From positions 992,001-1,056,000 of the forward strand of contig NZ_BMIA01000001.1 in NCBI RefSeq assembly GCF_014641595.1: a stretch of DNA of 64,000 nt, read 5' to 3'. The notes beneath the pieces are model-generated. The model worked only from the letters and a program-made list of their open reading frames with translations. It ran no database searches and was not told where the DNA came from. Shown in pieces: positions 63,701 to 64,000 of the stretch. The stretch's first letter is position 1. The number at the start of each line of letters is the position of its first letter. This DNA comes from Dyadobacter endophyticus (lineage in GTDB: Bacteria > Bacteroidota > Bacteroidia > Cytophagales > Spirosomataceae). Position numbers and translations under genes: made by a program.

Positions 63701-64000
63701 CTCAAGAAGGATATGCGGTTCATCATGAATAGCATTTCGCGGGTAGACTATGATTGTGTGGATCGATTGCAGATACGGGCCAACTTCACGGGCAACTTCC
63801 CCGGGAGTGATAACTGCAATAAAGTCTGACGCCCCGTCTGCCATAACAGGTAATATGCCGGGTTTATCGAAGACGACTACCTTGTCCCTAAACCTAAAGA
63901 GGTCAGTATTTTCTGAAAACAAGCAACTAAGAAATCCCAAAGCTTCTTCTATTGAGTCAGCTTTCACAATTATTGGTTCACGAGGATCCTGTGTTAGAAT
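60791..64000 (-). CDS. C-terminal 1,069 codons of a giant helical protein (partial)
   Basis: The frame is open to the window edge and continues upstream (residues REPIIVKADSIEEAL), so the true start lies beyond. The first 120 residues shown alternate strands and helices (DKVVVFDKPG, DFIAVITP, TIIVYPRNA) like the end of a P-loop NTPase (STAND-type) domain, followed by LEIESGRSLTVLRRRLS. The remaining 900 residues are helical repeats rich in Trp and charged residues, with KIFALAVAWFYKRGDG near the end. I recall similar regions in large uncharacterised bacterial proteins, but know no function. By analogy with STAND defence proteins it could sense phage. Confidence 0.7.
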   Translation of the reverse strand: MLTQDPREPIIVKADSIEEALGFLSCLFSENTDLFRFRDKVVVFDKPGILPVMADGASDFIAVITPGEVAREVGPYLQSIHTIIVYPRNAIHDEPHILLEPVSTVTFRQALEKMAFDNDKVNRLEIESGRSLTVLRRRLSNVPEIRRPEWASNDEMASSMVPYLFAGAWSSSNARDRELLSILANRKQYNELEKTFQRITQINDTPLWSEGEYRGLISKIDVLFAISTSLTKDEISNFFTVAEIVLSEDDPAIDYPPGHLFALGIYSKRREISKALRNGIAETLVLLAVHGNNLFQRRLGIDVEQFVAKTVRKLLGDPLTSRTLEMHGLDLASYAEASPDQFLKMIEHDLRSNASACTALLRPVDSGIFSSCPRIGLLCALESLAWSPETIYRTALILAKLSETKIEDNWANTPIASLSAIFRAWMPQTAANVDQRIEVLRNIVKAYPEIGWSLCVEQFSNKPSYGTYSYKPRWRNDGQGHGDPVSHEEAYNFISTVADICLNWPKHNLSTVDDLICRIHILDRDRQISVWRIVEDWGKSASDRDKAVIRERIRVTLMSAKGIARIKKKNATQLVEAANSAYALLEPTDVISRHEWLFKQNWVDESYDEIIDGETNLQARDKRIKKKRINALRIIWGERRVAGIMALAESGKTAFIIGWLMTSDILKTKDIAEFIVSILRSLNNSNRATCDNLIGGALIALHDDKSLTAIIQKIEKVTTQEEYAKVLEFAPFRSTTWILVSKLPDSLQKQYWTMVRLRWERQTKDDLNEIVAKLITFKRPAAAFDFVAGSLENLHPTTLFKLLDALVTIDDTSEELNRISIWEIEKAFEYLEASGEFTLEELAILEFGYLDVLADGGGYAGHRGIPNLEKYIENNPKIFALAVAWFYKRGDGKTDTADLQVDDPIQFARRSLRGYKLIESLHRVPGRNRNGDIDPELLLNWVKAVRSACAELGRDDGGDSAIGKMLSHAPAGIDGIRPCEAVREVLEHVQSEKIAEAVVTGLYNSRGVHSKIEGGDQERSIAARYRKWKTAVEFTQPFVAATIYQRLEDIYEHDAKEEDMQASIGKRLR

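Noticed and set aside
1..64000. CRISPR array or rRNA genes
   Set aside because: No regularly spaced long direct repeats and no rRNA-like sequence were seen; the iterons at 52.1 kb are too short and few.

Overview
The window looks like a chromosomal segment of an aerobic Bacteroidota bacterium of the Cytophagales/Spirosomaceae kind (Dyadobacter-like; the genus is an inference). The grounds are TANNTTTG-type promoters, an integrase of the Bacteroidetes family with its SAM-like core, TolC/RND/LytTR gene styles, many AraC and Crp/Fnr regulators, and a CHRD lipoprotein.

Positions 1-5.6 kb are ordinary backbone: a Lys-rich small protein, a Gfo/Idh/MocA oxidoreductase, a VF530-like protein, the CbpA/CbpM chaperone pair, a DEAD-box helicase, a CHRD lipoprotein and an SH3-domain membrane protein, ending at tRNA-Lys(UUU). 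A tyrosine recombinase sits 230 bp after the tRNA, preceded by three copies of a 12-bp repeat. This is the usual left end of a tRNA-integrated element. No second copy of the tRNA 3' end was found, so the right end probably lies beyond the window, or has been lost.

From 7.7 to 43.5 kb there is cargo-like metabolic and stress DNA. It holds a LytS/LytTR two-component pair, a membrane adenylate-cyclase-like protein, a MarR-TolC-adaptor-RND efflux operon, a run of oxidoreductases, hydrolases and NTF2-like proteins, an AraC-linked EmrAB/TolC-type efflux operon, the hxlA-hxlB formaldehyde-fixing pair with a divergent AraC regulator, and egtB-egtD for ergothioneine. Together they suggest tolerance to reactive small molecules (xenobiotics, formaldehyde, oxidants).

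From 43.8 to 55 kb there is a mobilization module: a small element protein, an excisionase-like HTH protein, ArdA antirestriction protein, a HEPN protein divergent from an XRE regulator, a relaxase, a relaxosome accessory protein, a ParA-like ATPase and several element-specific proteins. The relaxase gene is split, exactly in frame and right after its catalytic His-x-His, by a 2,481-nt group II intron whose reverse transcriptase carries a frameshift. A structured palindrome and four iterons spaced 20-21 bp apart lie upstream of the mob genes and form a candidate oriT.

From 55.4 kb to the end is a defence island: a Gabija-like pair (class 2 OLD nuclease plus UvrD-type helicase, overlapping by 16 nt), an orphan AT-rich gene, and the last 1,069 codons of a very large helical protein that runs off the window. 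The element thus appears to carry antirestriction for entry and anti-phage genes for its host. The parts most worth a second look are the intron-split relaxase, the candidate oriT, the HEPN/XRE pair, and the unrecognised giant protein with its neighbour.
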